This document shows, piece by piece, positions 54,173-63,591 of a stretch of DNA of 64,000 nt. The stretch's first letter is position 1. Every line of letters begins with the position of its first letter. The position numbers and the translations under genes were made by a program. This DNA is from Durusdinium trenchii (lineage: Eukaryota > Sar > Dinophyceae > Suessiales > Symbiodiniaceae): positions 3,272,987 to 3,336,986 of the forward strand of contig CAXAMN010021361.1 in NCBI GenBank assembly GCA_963970005.1, read 5' to 3'. The notes below the pieces were generated by a model. That model made no database searches. It was not told where the DNA came from and saw nothing but the letters and a program-made list of their open reading frames with translations.

Positions 54173-54502
54173 GGAGATCCTGTCGCGTTGAAGAAGTCCC
54201 TGCGACAACGACGACGACGTGACACGTTGCAACGACTGACGAAGGTGTCGGAAGCCGTGCATGGCCTCGAAGCGAGCAAATTGCACCTTGGAGGCAACAC
54301 TTTCAGACCTTTCAGAAGAGTGTTTGCCAAGCTGGATCGCAGGTGGCCCAAGCTAGTGGCTACTCACTGCCAGTTTGAGAGTTGTCGCTCATGCCGTGTG
54401 CTACGAAGGGATGGAGCTGTCAGTGTCCAGAGGTTGATCGCAGGTGTCCCCCATTTGAGTGTCCCGCAGCCCACCGCTCTCTCTCTCTCTCTCTTCTTGC
54501 GA

Positions 54503-54649
54503 GGCTTGGCCATGTTCCGAGTCTGCCCGATGTCCGTCGGCTCCGTCGATCCGTGCCAGGGCCTCTACGGGGCGGAGTGGGTCTCGCAGCTGCAGCGCCG
54601 GCTTCGGCGCGAGTGCGTGAACTTTGGGCGGCCGCTGGGGCGAAGAAAG
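54503..54649 (+). CDS. candidate exon, unknown
   Basis: A CT-rich tract and TTGCGAG precede it and AAAG|GTTGAG follows. The frame reads GLAMFRVCPMSVGSVDPCQG, then LYGAEWVSQLQRRLRRECVN, then FGRPLGRRK. Other frames are open in this GC-rich stretch, but this one has the most natural residue mix and the ATG early in the exon. Confidence 0.45.
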
Positions 54650-55049
54650 GTTGAGAAGTGGAGGGAGAAGGTCCCAAAAATGAGAGGCTGGCGGCTGGCG
54701 GTGGTCGTTTTTTTGGGGGGGCAATGGCAGTTGGATGCTGAAGCTCGAAGCCAAGAAGGGGCAGTGAGAGTTCCGAGTTTCAGAGGTCGATATTTCATTG
54801 AATCAACCAAGGTGACCCCAACATGCAAAGCAACATCATGTCACAGACTTAAATTTCACACCCTTGAAATCCCTTGAACTTTACAGTACCATATTGGACA
54901 ACATCTATGGTTTGGGCCGGGTTCCCCTAGTTGGTTCAGAATGGAAAGAGGAAGGGGTCTGACCATCCGATTTGGTCCATCACACGTTAAAATCCAACAT
55001 GGGTTCCCAAGTTTTGGAATTCATCCCCATGTGTTCCTTCCTGGACCAG

Positions 55050-55203
55050 CGCATCGAATTCGTCCTGCCGAAGCCGACCAAGCACCACCAGGAACGCGTG
55101 GACGTGCGCCTCGGTGGAGCGGCGCGTGCGGCAGGCGCCAGCCCTGGAGGAGGCGCCTCGACTGACCGCGGAGCTGTGGGAAAAGATATGGCCCGAAATC
55201 TGA
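55050..55203 (+). CDS. candidate terminal exon
   Basis: After CCTTCCTGGACCAG the frame continues to TGA at 55201-55203. It ends with ASVERRVRQAPALEEAPRLT then AELWEKIWPEI. An L-T-x-E-L-W-x-x-I ending is helical and looks like a genuine protein C-terminus. It would close the DUF4116-like gene, about 570 bp before the intact copia element. The first third of the exon is Ser/Arg-rich and the frame there is less certain. Confidence 0.45.
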
Positions 55204-55632
55204 AGTTGTGTTTTGTTGAAGTTTCTTTCCAGGGCAATGATGTTGTGGAAAGCGTTGTTTTCTTCTGAGTTTTTTCGTGTAGATATATAGGCACATAATG
55301 GCACATATGTCACACACACATACATATATATACAGTTATGTGTATATACACATTGTAGTATTGGCAATTGAAAAGCTGAATTTCAAGCCGCATCTTTAAA
55401 ATGTTGGTTTCGTGGTAGCCAGAAAACCACGTCTCACAGCAACACCTGTATAAGTTCAACTGCTGAATGCTGAATGCGAGCTGCCGTCTTGGGTGCCGAT
55501 AGGAATGTTATGAAACGGATGACAATGTTGTGAAACCCAAATAAAATATATTAAAGCATACTCTCGTTCGATGACAAAGTTGTGGAACCAATGCTGATAC
55601 TGATGGTGAAGAATTGAGAAGCGTTGTCAGAA

Positions 55633-55652
55633 GAAGAAGAAGAAGAAGAAGA
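55633..55652. repeat. (GAA)n microsatellite
   Basis: Six to seven AGA/GAA units in AT-rich sequence between the last host exon and the copia 5' LTR. Confidence 0.85.
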
Positions 55653-55772
55653 GCTTGATCTCAACAATTTTTACTTTGAATTATATATTAAGTATATAAG
55701 ATGCTACTACGGTTCTCCGGACGAGGCATACACATGAAGAGGAAGCAGAACATTTGTTTTACTATATATATA

Positions 55773-55975
55773 TGTGAAGTTTCGGCACGAAACCTTGAGG
55801 TCGTTGCATGTTTGAGTGTTTGTGCACTATCCGCATCCACCTTTTCTCAAGATCAGGGTGGGTGCGCGCCTTTTACGTTTCTTGAAGCCATCGTGGTACG
55901 CCACCCCGGAAAAGATAGCGAGCTGCGAGCTTCGTTCGAGTTCACGAACTTCGAGTGTCGTTTGAACTTTCGTTG
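55773..55975 (+). repeat. 5' LTR of the intact copia element
   Basis: Begins TGTGAAGTTTCGGCACG and ends ACTTTCGTTG. The end is TG rather than the usual CA, but the primer-site comparison with the other element and the exact target duplication both support this border. The LTR start resembles that of the - strand element (TGTGAA(G)TTTC). Confidence 0.92.
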
Positions 55976-55993
55976 TTGGTGGCGCGGAGCCTA
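55976..55993 (+). promoter_or_regulatory. primer binding site after 5' LTR
   Basis: TTGGTGGCGCGGAGCC directly follows the LTR. It shares the TTGGT(A/G)GC start, at the same position, with the - strand element, and it resembles the complement of an initiator-tRNA-Met 3' end. Confidence 0.55.
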
Positions 55994-56014
55994 TAGATTT
56001 TGGACGGCCACCGC

Positions 56015-59000
56015 ATGTCAGGTGCTAGTGCATCGCAAGCTGCAGGATCCACCACCTATTCCGGAAAAGCCCATGAGAACGTGCCTGAGTTTTCTGGAAG
56101 GTCGCTGGATTACAAGGAGTATAGAAAACGGTTGCTTTTGTATGAGAAGAAGATGAGCCTTGCTGGACGAAACTCTGAAACAAGTTTCAATGTTTTGGTC
56201 ACCCTCAAGGGCCGTGCATGGGATGCTTGTGAAGACATTCCTATGTCAGAGCTGGAAGGGAGTTCAGGCATGGCAAAGATCCTAGAACGATTGGACAAGG
56301 TATTCAAGTTTGATGCCATCACGGAGCTTCCAGGTGATTTTGAAGCTTTCTTTTGTCTTCTCCACCGCAAGAAGAACTCGATGCTTCAGGAATATGCTGG
56401 AGATTTTGAGAGAGCCCTTCGAAAGTTGGAAGCCCATAACGTGACGCTGCCAGATAAAGTTGTTGGTTGGTATTTCATGCGTCGTGCAGGTTTGACACAA
56501 CAACAGAGGCAGTTGATCATGAGTTCAATCGGCAGCGAAACATTGTCTTTGGATACAGTTCGCAAGGCAATGAATTTTGTCATTGGTCAAGACAGTACAC
56601 CAGAGGGTCACGACAGCTATGCATCCAAGAGCAACACTCGCTGGAGGACACCCTACAAGGATGCCATCTATTATGAAGACGATGATGAAGGGTACGACTT
56701 CGGCGATGACTATGAGGATGACCCCGAGTGTTACTGGGCTGATGATGCCGGCGATGACGCCGAGGAGGACGACATGGATGATGAGGTTCATGTCATCAAT
56801 GATGACCTTGCTGCTGAATACGATGAGGTTTTGGCTGGTTACACCGAGGCTCGACAACGCCTCAATGCCATGAGGATGAGCAGGGGCTACTATCCAGTTG
56901 TAGCAATGGTTCCAGAGCAGAATCCTCAGAGCGGCAAGGGCAATTTCACCTCCTACAGGAGCAAAGGAAAAGGTAAGAGCAAAAGCAAGAGCAAATCCGG
57001 CAAAGGAGGAGGATCCAAGCAGGCACCAAGGCCACCGCCACAGCCCAAAGCACGTGGCAGAGCTGCGTTAGGTGCTGAGAAGTGTTTGCGATGTGGGCAA
57101 GCAGGACATCGTGCCCGCAATTGCCCGGCAGCTGGCAAGCGCAAAGCGGAGACCAATCTTGAGGCTGACATCAACATGGTGGCGGATTCAGCAGTTGAGC
57201 TTGAGGAGATCCAGTTGGCCGTTGAAGAGAAAGGCCATGAGTCCAGAGATCTAGCAACGATGGATTGTGGAGCTGGATCAGTGCTGACATCCGAAGGCCG
57301 CATCAAGCAGTATCTTACATTGTTGATGGAAGTTGGCTTTGATTTGAGCAAGATTCAGGTCTTTCGCTGCAAGAAAGGGTTCCGATTCGGCAATGGCGAA
57401 AAGAACATCACTTCTGTTTGCCTTCTCGTTCCAACCTTTCTGGATGGAAAACGCCGTGACATCCTGATGTATGTGATTCCAGGAGATGCCCCATTCCTTT
57501 TTGGTCGACCGATCATGGAGGCCTTGCAGGTGACTATCGACTACTCTGCAGGCAAGATCAAATGGGGAAAGAAGGCATGGAAGAAGTGCGCCCGAGGCAC
57601 CAGAGGAGAATTCATTTGTCACATGGCCTCTGATGTGTCCAAGCTGAAGAATAGCGAACCCGCCAGCATCCTGCTCCCAGATGATTTTGAAGCACATGTT
57701 CATCCAGAGTCACTGACCACCGAGATTTTCTTCGATGGACAAGCAGTTTCCATGTTGAATGTCAGTGAGGAGCTGGTGCAGAGTGTTTTCAATGAGCAGG
57801 AGACCTCGAGTTTCACCGCAGTTGCTTCCATTTTGGATGCTACACAGGGCCATCCGACGTGTGAAAAGAGTGGATCAACTCCTGATGATGCAGGAGCGCC
57901 GTCGTTGAGCCTTGAATGTCGAGAGGTCACCATTGACTTGGAGGAGGATGACGACGATGTGGTGGTCACCGAAGTGACAGTTCCCGATCCAGGTGATGAA
58001 GTTTTGAAGCAAGAGCCACAAAAGTCTCCATCCCGTTCACCTGATGAATGTGAAGATCACCAGAAGTTGCCAAGTGGAAAGTTGCGTCAGCTGCTGCATG
58101 ACACTGAAAGACGCATCCAGGAGATTGAGGCCGTTTTGAGTGCTTCACCTATCTGCCACTACAAGCGCAACTATGTTCTCTGGGAGGTCTTTGCAGGTGA
58201 GGGACGAGTGAGTCGAACAGCTGAGCGTCGCAAGTTGATGCAGAGTGAACGTTTTTCACTGCAGGACGGATGGGATTTTGGCAAGAGTTCTCACCGCATG
58301 CTGTTTCTTCGTCGTTTGAGGACAGAGGAACCTGATGTCGTGTTGCTTTCACCCATGTGCAAGTTGTGGAGTCAATTGCAAGAGTTGACAGTTGCAGCAC
58401 ACAAGGGATATCAGGACACCCTCGAAGCAGCAAGGCAGTGGGATCATGACAACATCCTGATGTTTTGTGCAGTTGTTTTCGAGCATCAGCGTCGCAAAGG
58501 CAAGGTAGCTGTTTGTGAACACCCCCGTGGCTCACGAGCATGGAGCACACCCGCATTCGAGTCAATGCAAGGTTTTGATGCACACATTGATCAATGCATG
58601 TTTGGCCTTCGCCTTCCCAATGACCAGAACAAGATTTTGCCCGTGAAGAAGCCGACCACATTCAGAGTGACCAGTGAGACACTTGCAAGTCGGCTGACCA
58701 TGAAGTGCTCAGGTGATCATGACCACACTCACCTCGAGGGCAACATCCCTGGCGTTGGTTTGCGATCATGGTTGGCAGAGAACTATCCCCAAGAGCTTGC
58801 CAGCCACCTTGTGAACCAGATTCTTGCTGAGCTTCAGGCAGATGACATCTATGCAGCTGAAGAGGTTGTTTTGTCGCCTGAGGAACAGACGCAAAAGGAG
58901 ATGAGGGATTACATGCAGGGCCGTGCATCTGGAGCTGAGAGCGGTACGGACCCATTGCATGACCGTGCGTCTGGAGCTATGAGCGGCACGGGACAGTTGA

Positions 59001-62000
59001 AGAAGCAGGACAACAACATGTCGCTTGCATCAGATGATTTTCAATCCCTCGATCCAGTTCGCAAGAATCGGGTGTTGAGATCGCAGGTTGGGCCCAGAGC
59101 AGTTGAGTATTTTCAGCGGCTTCACAAGAATCTTGGCCATCCAGGTTGGGAAGTGTTGCATCGAATGTTGCGTGAAGTGCAGGCAACAGAGAACGTGCTC
59201 CAAGCTGCAAAATACTACACATGCCCATTGTGCTATGCCCGAAAACCTCCAAAGGGCAGTCCGCCCGCATCCGGTTTGAAGTGCACTGAGTTCAATGACA
59301 GGATTCTTGTTGACAGTCATTGGATCGCCTGTGAGGACAGCATGATCAAGGAGAAGATTCCAGCTCCCGGCACACCGGCAGCCCGCCGCAAGGAGAAGGA
59401 CAAGAAGGAGCGTCGTCCCACCGGACGCCAATGTGTGCTGACGATCATTGATCATGCAACCAGGTATTGCTCAATCTATATCCTCAGATCTGAAAAGGCT
59501 GAAGCTTTCACCAAAGGTCTTGAACGAGCTTGGTTGAAACATTTTGGAGTTCCTAAGATTTTGAGGATTGACGAGGCCAAGGGTAGGAGCAGTGCACATG
59601 TCAGGGAGTGGGCAGCACAACGTGGCATTACTCTTGAGGTTCAGCCAGCAGAGAACCACACGTGGCTTGGTGTTGTTGAACGCAAGCATCAAGTTGTTCG
59701 CAGGGCATTGGAGTTGTACATGGATCAATGCGGCAGTCACGACCTTGATGCATTGAAAGAAGCTGCAACATATGTTCCACACTCCATCAATCAGTTGAGC
59801 TTTCATCGTGGGTTCACACCACAGCAATGGGTTTTGGGCAAAGCAATAACACATGTCCATGGCTTGAGTGGTGAAGTGTTCAATCCTGCACAGGAAGCGA
59901 TTGATGAGCAAGGAGCCTTTGCTGCTGTTCAGGCTCGTCGTGTTGAGGCAGCTCGTGCCTTCGTTGCTGCTGATTCAGATGCCAAGCTGCGAAGAGCTTT
60001 TACTCAGAAGTTTGCAGAGATGCAAGAAGAGCTTGTGATTGGTCAGAAAGTTTGGTACTGGCGCAAACACCTTAGACGCCTTCAGAAGCAGGGTTGGCGT
60101 GGACCGGCCCGAATTGTTGCCATTGAAGAACAGCCCAGTGTCAACGTTTACTGGCTTTGTCATGGTACATCGCTTCTCAGGTGTGGTGCCCGACAAGTTC
60201 GTCCGATGGTGGAGGACACGGGAATGCCGGTTCCGGCTGATCGTCAAGCTGCATTGAGAGATCTGCAAGAGTTGAAAGCTCGGAGCACAACCCAATTCCG
60301 AGATGAGCTTCGACGCAGTGGTCAAGCTGATGAAGCAGATGAGCTCGAAGGTGATGATGTTGAGTTAGATGCCGAATATGAACCTTCGGAGCGCTATGCA
60401 TCAGAGGATGAACCGGAATCGAGAGTTGATGCAGAGGAGCCCAATGTTCCAGGTGTTGTCAGTGTTTTTCTTCCTCGCCTTCAACCAGAAGACAGAGAGA
60501 GGACACCCAGACGTCGTGATTCAGTGACAACCATGGCCCCGACTGAAGCTGAAGATCCTCAGGGTACAGTTCCGACAAGTCCCAAGAGGAAGAAAGATGA
60601 AGCTTCTGCAGATGAGCCTCCCGAGAAATCTGCTCGTGCAACGCCATCAGAGCCCATGTTTCCAGGTGATCTTGGAGGTGGAGCCATCCCAGTTCCGGAG
60701 AATGATGATGACCTGTACATTGAGACAGTGTACCTCACTCAGCTTCCGGGTGACGTCCCTACAGGTTGGAAGATTGTTGATGGAGATCTTGAACTGGATG
60801 ATGTGATGATGGCTGCAATCAGAAAAGGGGAGGTGAATGAGCGGAAGTTGTCGCCTTCAGAGAGAGCTCAGTTTGTTGAAGGAAAGAAGAAGGAGCTCGA
60901 TCAATATTTCAGCAATTCAGTTTGGCAGTTTGCGACAACACCAGAGATCGACAGTGCCATCAAGTCCAAGAGAGTGATCAGCGCAAGATGGGTGCTGACA
61001 TGGAAGAAGCTGGAAACAGAAGACGGCGTAGCAAGATGGAAGGCCAAAGCACGTCTTGTGCTCAGAGGATTTCAGGATCCCGACATCCTGAACATGAAGA
61101 CAGCAAGTCCAACAGCCGGGAGAACCAGCAGGACCTTTCTTTTGACAGCTGCACATTGGATGAATTGGTCAATTTATTGTGCCGATGTTCAAGCTGCATT
61201 TTTGTCTGGAAAAGGTTTCGACAGAGTCTTGATCGTTCGTTTGCCCATGGATTGTCTTCCCCTCGTTGAGGGAGGCAAAGAGCGAGTGCATCAGAAACAC
61301 CTGTACATGAAGATGAAGAAGAGTGCCTATGGGCTCTGTGATGCACCTTTGCTTTGGTTCCAGGAGGCAGCGGCAAGGTTGACTCGTCGATGCTGGGTTA
61401 GCCACCCCCTCGACCAATGTTGCTTCATGTTGAAGGCCGCCAAGAGTGACGAGTTGATTGGTCTTTTGATTTTGCATGTTGATGATATGCTTTTGTGTGG
61501 CAGCAAGTCAAACAAGGAGTTTTGCAAAGCTGTTGAACACCTCCGTGCAGATTTCAAGTTTGGGAAATGGGATGAGTTGACAGAATCTCAGAGTTTGAAG
61601 TATTGCGGAGGAGTCATACAAAAGAACCAGTTCGGCATTGAAGTTAGTTATGAGGAGTACATCAAGAAGATTTGCCCCATGACAATTCGCCGTGAGCGAA
61701 AAGATGCCGACAGTGTCAGTCCAGCAGAAGTCAGCTCAGCCAGAGGACTGATCGGTGCATTGCAGTGGCCGGCAACTCAGGGCATGCCAATTCTTTGTGC
61801 CTCAATGAGCATCCAGGCTGGCGAGATTCCAAAAGGTACAGTCGCAAATCTTCGTGAGTTGAACAAGACATTGCGATTTGCCAAATCGAATGCTGCAGTG
61901 ACATTGAAGTTTCTTGGACACCCCGCCATTGTGGACAAGGAGGACCAGAGGTCGTTGAAAGATCTTTGTTTGATCTGCTACGCTGATGCCGCCTTTGGCA

Positions 62001-63121
62001 TTAGGTCTGACAAGACGTCGCAAGGAGGTTTTGTCATCCTGGCCTGCGACAAGCGAGTGTTGCAAGGTGAAAAGCATCCAGCTTCGACCATCTCATGGCG
62101 ATCCTTCAAAGTCCCCAGAGTTTGCAGGAGTTCACTAGCTGCAGAGTGCCAAGCTTGCGCAACGGCACTTGAAGAGCTTTTGATGTGCAAGACATTTCTG
62201 GAGTCCCTTCGCCATCCAGGCAGTGATTTGAAGGAGATCAAAGACAAGCTGACAGGTGAATGTGCACTGGTTACAGATTGCAAAGCATTGTATGATGCAG
62301 TTCAGAGGGAGACAATTCAGCAAGCAGCTGATAAGCGTGTTGCAATCGAAGGGCTGGTGATCAAAAGTTTGTTGGCTGACTTGAAATGTCAGTGGCGGTC
62401 AGATGGCCTGACGAAAATCGGTGCTCGACAGGCCTTTGTCGAGCGATATTCTGGCAGTCATGTGCAGCTTGTGGCCGACATGAACTTCATGGCCGCGAAG
62501 AAGAAGTCGAAGGCAGAAAGAGCTAGCACTGTGGCTGAAACCAGACAGACCAAGTCAGAGGTTGCGCAGGCACTCATTGCGCTTGTGATGGCCTCAGAGG
62601 TGACAGGAGCCGAAGCTTTCACTCATGAGGACTGGACGTTCGGCACCTTTGAGATGTTCATGGCAACCGCCCTTGTTGGCATGGTTACATTGTTGTGGTT
62701 TGGTGGAAAGTTCTTGCTTGCATGTTTTGCTATGTCAAAGACATCGCAACAGTCCAAAGCTGATGAAGAGATTTCACAGCTCAAGCTCACGATTTGGGAG
62801 CTTGAAAAGGAGCAAGACGAGTTGGAGAAAGAGAAAGATGCCATCCTGAAGGACTTTGAGAAGACCGAGCATGAGCTGATTCGAGTGAAGGATGAAAATC
62901 AGCGGCTACAGGGAGAGCTTGCAGTGGCGAATGAAGCTGTGCGGCTTTTCAGGTCTCAGAGCATTTCAGGACCGGTTTCTTTGAATACCGCCGGCCCCAT
63001 CTATGTGACTCCGAATGGAGAGTGCTGGCATCGGTTGCGAACTTGTGGTGGCAGCAACAGCATTTGTCGAAGACCGTGCAATCGTTGTGTGCTGCGTGGA
63101 GCATCGAGTTCTGGAGAATAA
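56015..63121 (+). CDS. copia gag-pol polyprotein with extra domains
   Basis: One frame from ATG 56015 to TAA 63119-63121; an upstream TTG is in frame, but ATG is the natural start, 39 bases after the LTR. Residues, approximately: Gag 1-215; acidic stretch 220-266; Lys/Gly-rich tail, then CCHC knuckle C357-C360-H365-C370; aspartic protease with D-C-G-A at D417; methyltransferase-like module 716-945; integrase zinc-binding H/H/C/C 1035-1080; integrase core D1100, D1186, E1222 (D-x35-E); RT with H-V-D-D at 1821-1824; RNase H with Y-A-D, A-A-E-C and V-T-D-C; C-terminal extension 2190-2368. All catalytic residues of the standard enzymes are present. The RNase H end reads CQWRSDGLTK, shorter than the equivalent L-R-W-V-H-T-G-A-Q-L-A-D-A-L-T-K of the other element, so a small deletion is likely. 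The products would act in cytoplasmic particles and at nuclear integration. Confidence 0.95.
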   Translation: MSGASASQAAGSTTYSGKAHENVPEFSGRSLDYKEYRKRLLLYEKKMSLAGRNSETSFNVLVTLKGRAWDACEDIPMSELEGSSGMAKILERLDKVFKFDAITELPGDFEAFFCLLHRKKNSMLQEYAGDFERALRKLEAHNVTLPDKVVGWYFMRRAGLTQQQRQLIMSSIGSETLSLDTVRKAMNFVIGQDSTPEGHDSYASKSNTRWRTPYKDAIYYEDDDEGYDFGDDYEDDPECYWADDAGDDAEEDDMDDEVHVINDDLAAEYDEVLAGYTEARQRLNAMRMSRGYYPVVAMVPEQNPQSGKGNFTSYRSKGKGKSKSKSKSGKGGGSKQAPRPPPQPKARGRAALGAEKCLRCGQAGHRARNCPAAGKRKAETNLEADINMVADSAVELEEIQLAVEEKGHESRDLATMDCGAGSVLTSEGRIKQYLTLLMEVGFDLSKIQVFRCKKGFRFGNGEKNITSVCLLVPTFLDGKRRDILMYVIPGDAPFLFGRPIMEALQVTIDYSAGKIKWGKKAWKKCARGTRGEFICHMASDVSKLKNSEPASILLPDDFEAHVHPESLTTEIFFDGQAVSMLNVSEELVQSVFNEQETSSFTAVASILDATQGHPTCEKSGSTPDDAGAPSLSLECREVTIDLEEDDDDVVVTEVTVPDPGDEVLKQEPQKSPSRSPDECEDHQKLPSGKLRQLLHDTERRIQEIEAVLSASPICHYKRNYVLWEVFAGEGRVSRTAERRKLMQSERFSLQDGWDFGKSSHRMLFLRRLRTEEPDVVLLSPMCKLWSQLQELTVAAHKGYQDTLEAARQWDHDNILMFCAVVFEHQRRKGKVAVCEHPRGSRAWSTPAFESMQGFDAHIDQCMFGLRLPNDQNKILPVKKPTTFRVTSETLASRLTMKCSGDHDHTHLEGNIPGVGLRSWLAENYPQELASHLVNQILAELQADDIYAAEEVVLSPEEQTQKEMRDYMQGRASGAESGTDPLHDRASGAMSGTGQLKKQDNNMSLASDDFQSLDPVRKNRVLRSQVGPRAVEYFQRLHKNLGHPGWEVLHRMLREVQATENVLQAAKYYTCPLCYARKPPKGSPPASGLKCTEFNDRILVDSHWIACEDSMIKEKIPAPGTPAARRKEKDKKERRPTGRQCVLTIIDHATRYCSIYILRSEKAEAFTKGLERAWLKHFGVPKILRIDEAKGRSSAHVREWAAQRGITLEVQPAENHTWLGVVERKHQVVRRALELYMDQCGSHDLDALKEAATYVPHSINQLSFHRGFTPQQWVLGKAITHVHGLSGEVFNPAQEAIDEQGAFAAVQARRVEAARAFVAADSDAKLRRAFTQKFAEMQEELVIGQKVWYWRKHLRRLQKQGWRGPARIVAIEEQPSVNVYWLCHGTSLLRCGARQVRPMVEDTGMPVPADRQAALRDLQELKARSTTQFRDELRRSGQADEADELEGDDVELDAEYEPSERYASEDEPESRVDAEEPNVPGVVSVFLPRLQPEDRERTPRRRDSVTTMAPTEAEDPQGTVPTSPKRKKDEASADEPPEKSARATPSEPMFPGDLGGGAIPVPENDDDLYIETVYLTQLPGDVPTGWKIVDGDLELDDVMMAAIRKGEVNERKLSPSERAQFVEGKKKELDQYFSNSVWQFATTPEIDSAIKSKRVISARWVLTWKKLETEDGVARWKAKARLVLRGFQDPDILNMKTASPTAGRTSRTFLLTAAHWMNWSIYCADVQAAFLSGKGFDRVLIVRLPMDCLPLVEGGKERVHQKHLYMKMKKSAYGLCDAPLLWFQEAAARLTRRCWVSHPLDQCCFMLKAAKSDELIGLLILHVDDMLLCGSKSNKEFCKAVEHLRADFKFGKWDELTESQSLKYCGGVIQKNQFGIEVSYEEYIKKICPMTIRRERKDADSVSPAEVSSARGLIGALQWPATQGMPILCASMSIQAGEIPKGTVANLRELNKTLRFAKSNAAVTLKFLGHPAIVDKEDQRSLKDLCLICYADAAFGIRSDKTSQGGFVILACDKRVLQGEKHPASTISWRSFKVPRVCRSSLAAECQACATALEELLMCKTFLESLRHPGSDLKEIKDKLTGECALVTDCKALYDAVQRETIQQAADKRVAIEGLVIKSLLADLKCQWRSDGLTKIGARQAFVERYSGSHVQLVADMNFMAAKKKSKAERASTVAETRQTKSEVAQALIALVMASEVTGAEAFTHEDWTFGTFEMFMATALVGMVTLLWFGGKFLLACFAMSKTSQQSKADEEISQLKLTIWELEKEQDELEKEKDAILKDFEKTEHELIRVKDENQRLQGELAVANEAVRLFRSQSISGPVSLNTAGPIYVTPNGECWHRLRTCGGSNSICRRPCNRCVLRGASSSGE
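58160..58850 (+). CDS. methyltransferase-like module within the polyprotein
   Basis: Part of the gag-pol frame, about residues 716-945. It opens with YVLWEVFAGEGRVSR, like motif I of C5-cytosine methyltransferases (F-x-G-x-G). It has VVLLSPMCKLWSQL with Cys782 in the place of the motif IV P-C nucleophile, and AVCEHPRGSRAW with Glu835 where motif VI has E-N-V. After that come a MFGL segment, KPTTF and C-S-G-D-H-D-H-T-H, a Cys/His cluster. The order and spacing are compatible with a shortened cytosine methyltransferase fold. P-M-C instead of P-P-C and E-H-P instead of E-N-V are departures, so activity is uncertain. An alternative is another Rossmann methyltransferase or an inactive relative. 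Confidence 0.6.
62570..63118 (+). CDS. C-terminal extension: TM helix, coiled coil, Cys/His tail
   Basis: Part of the same frame, residues about 2190-2368. It has one strong transmembrane segment, MATALVGMVTLLWFGGKFLL (near 2215-2240). Next is a roughly 60-residue heptad-rich coiled coil with WELEKEQDELEKEKDAI and HELIRVKDENQRL. The tail has PIYVTPNGECWH, then Cys residues ending RRPCNRC. The Y-V-T-x-x-G-x-x-x-H-x-x-x-C ... C-x-x-C arrangement resembles the small zinc site of Ada-like metal-binding domains. RNase H is normally the end of copia polyproteins, so this is an added module; its role is unknown. Confidence 0.65.
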
Positions 63122-63131
63122 TTCCCTCCGA

Positions 63132-63334
63132 TGTGAAGTTTCGGCACGAAACCTTGAGGTCGTTGCATGTTTGAGTGTTTGTGCGCTATCCGCATCCACC
63201 TTTTCTCAAGATCAGGGTGGGTGCGCGCCTTTTACGTTTCTTGAAGCCATCGTGGTACGCCACCCCGGAAAAGATAGCGAGCTGCGAGCTTCGTTCGAGT
63301 TCACGAACTTCGAGTGTCGTTTGAACTTTCGTTG
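63132..63334 (+). repeat. 3' LTR of the intact copia element
   Basis: 202 of 203 positions are identical to the 5' copy. No classic polypurine tract is visible just upstream (63110-63131 reads GGAGAATAATTCCCTCCGA), which is unusual for an element that otherwise looks competent. Confidence 0.92.
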
Positions 63335-63591
63335 ATATATATATATATAACTGGTTTCATGTGTTTTCACATCATGTGTGTCATGTTTTTGTTGAGTATT
63401 TGTTGATGATGAAAAGAACATCACCGGAGTGGCATGGTGGGCATTCAGCTGACCTGTGGAACTCTTGCAAACCCGAGCCGGCAGCCTGTTTGTCACTGGT
63501 TGGGCATGGCAATCTCTTTGGACAATCCCTTGAAGGTCGGGCTGTGAGGCGCTGGAGGGGTCCAGTTTTGGTTTGTCCGAGACGTGGCTCG
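63335..63591. other. TA tract and sequence 3' of the copia element
   Basis: 63335-63350 is the remainder of the TA run split by the element. The next 240 bases have no supported exon. Confidence 0.6.

Larger units (their letters stand above)
55773..63334 (+). mobile_element. intact Ty1/copia LTR retrotransposon
   Basis: A 7,562-bp element with 203-bp LTRs that differ at a single base (A/G within the GTGC-x-CTATCC word). ATATA lies just before the 5' LTR (55768-55772) and again just after the 3' LTR (63335-63339), which is a clean 5-bp target duplication. A tRNA-like primer site follows the 5' LTR, and one uninterrupted gag-pol frame of 2,368 codons fills the interior. Low LTR divergence and the open frame mean a recent insertion and possible current competence. 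Domain order (Gag, protease, extra methyltransferase-like module, integrase, RT, RNase H, C-terminal extension) is copia-like with two additions. It inserted in a (TA)n tract. Confidence 0.96.

Noticed and set aside
63132-63334. Open frame inside both LTRs of the intact copia element
   Set aside because: Identical in both because the LTRs are repeats. The position in non-coding LTR and the lack of a start make a protein unlikely.
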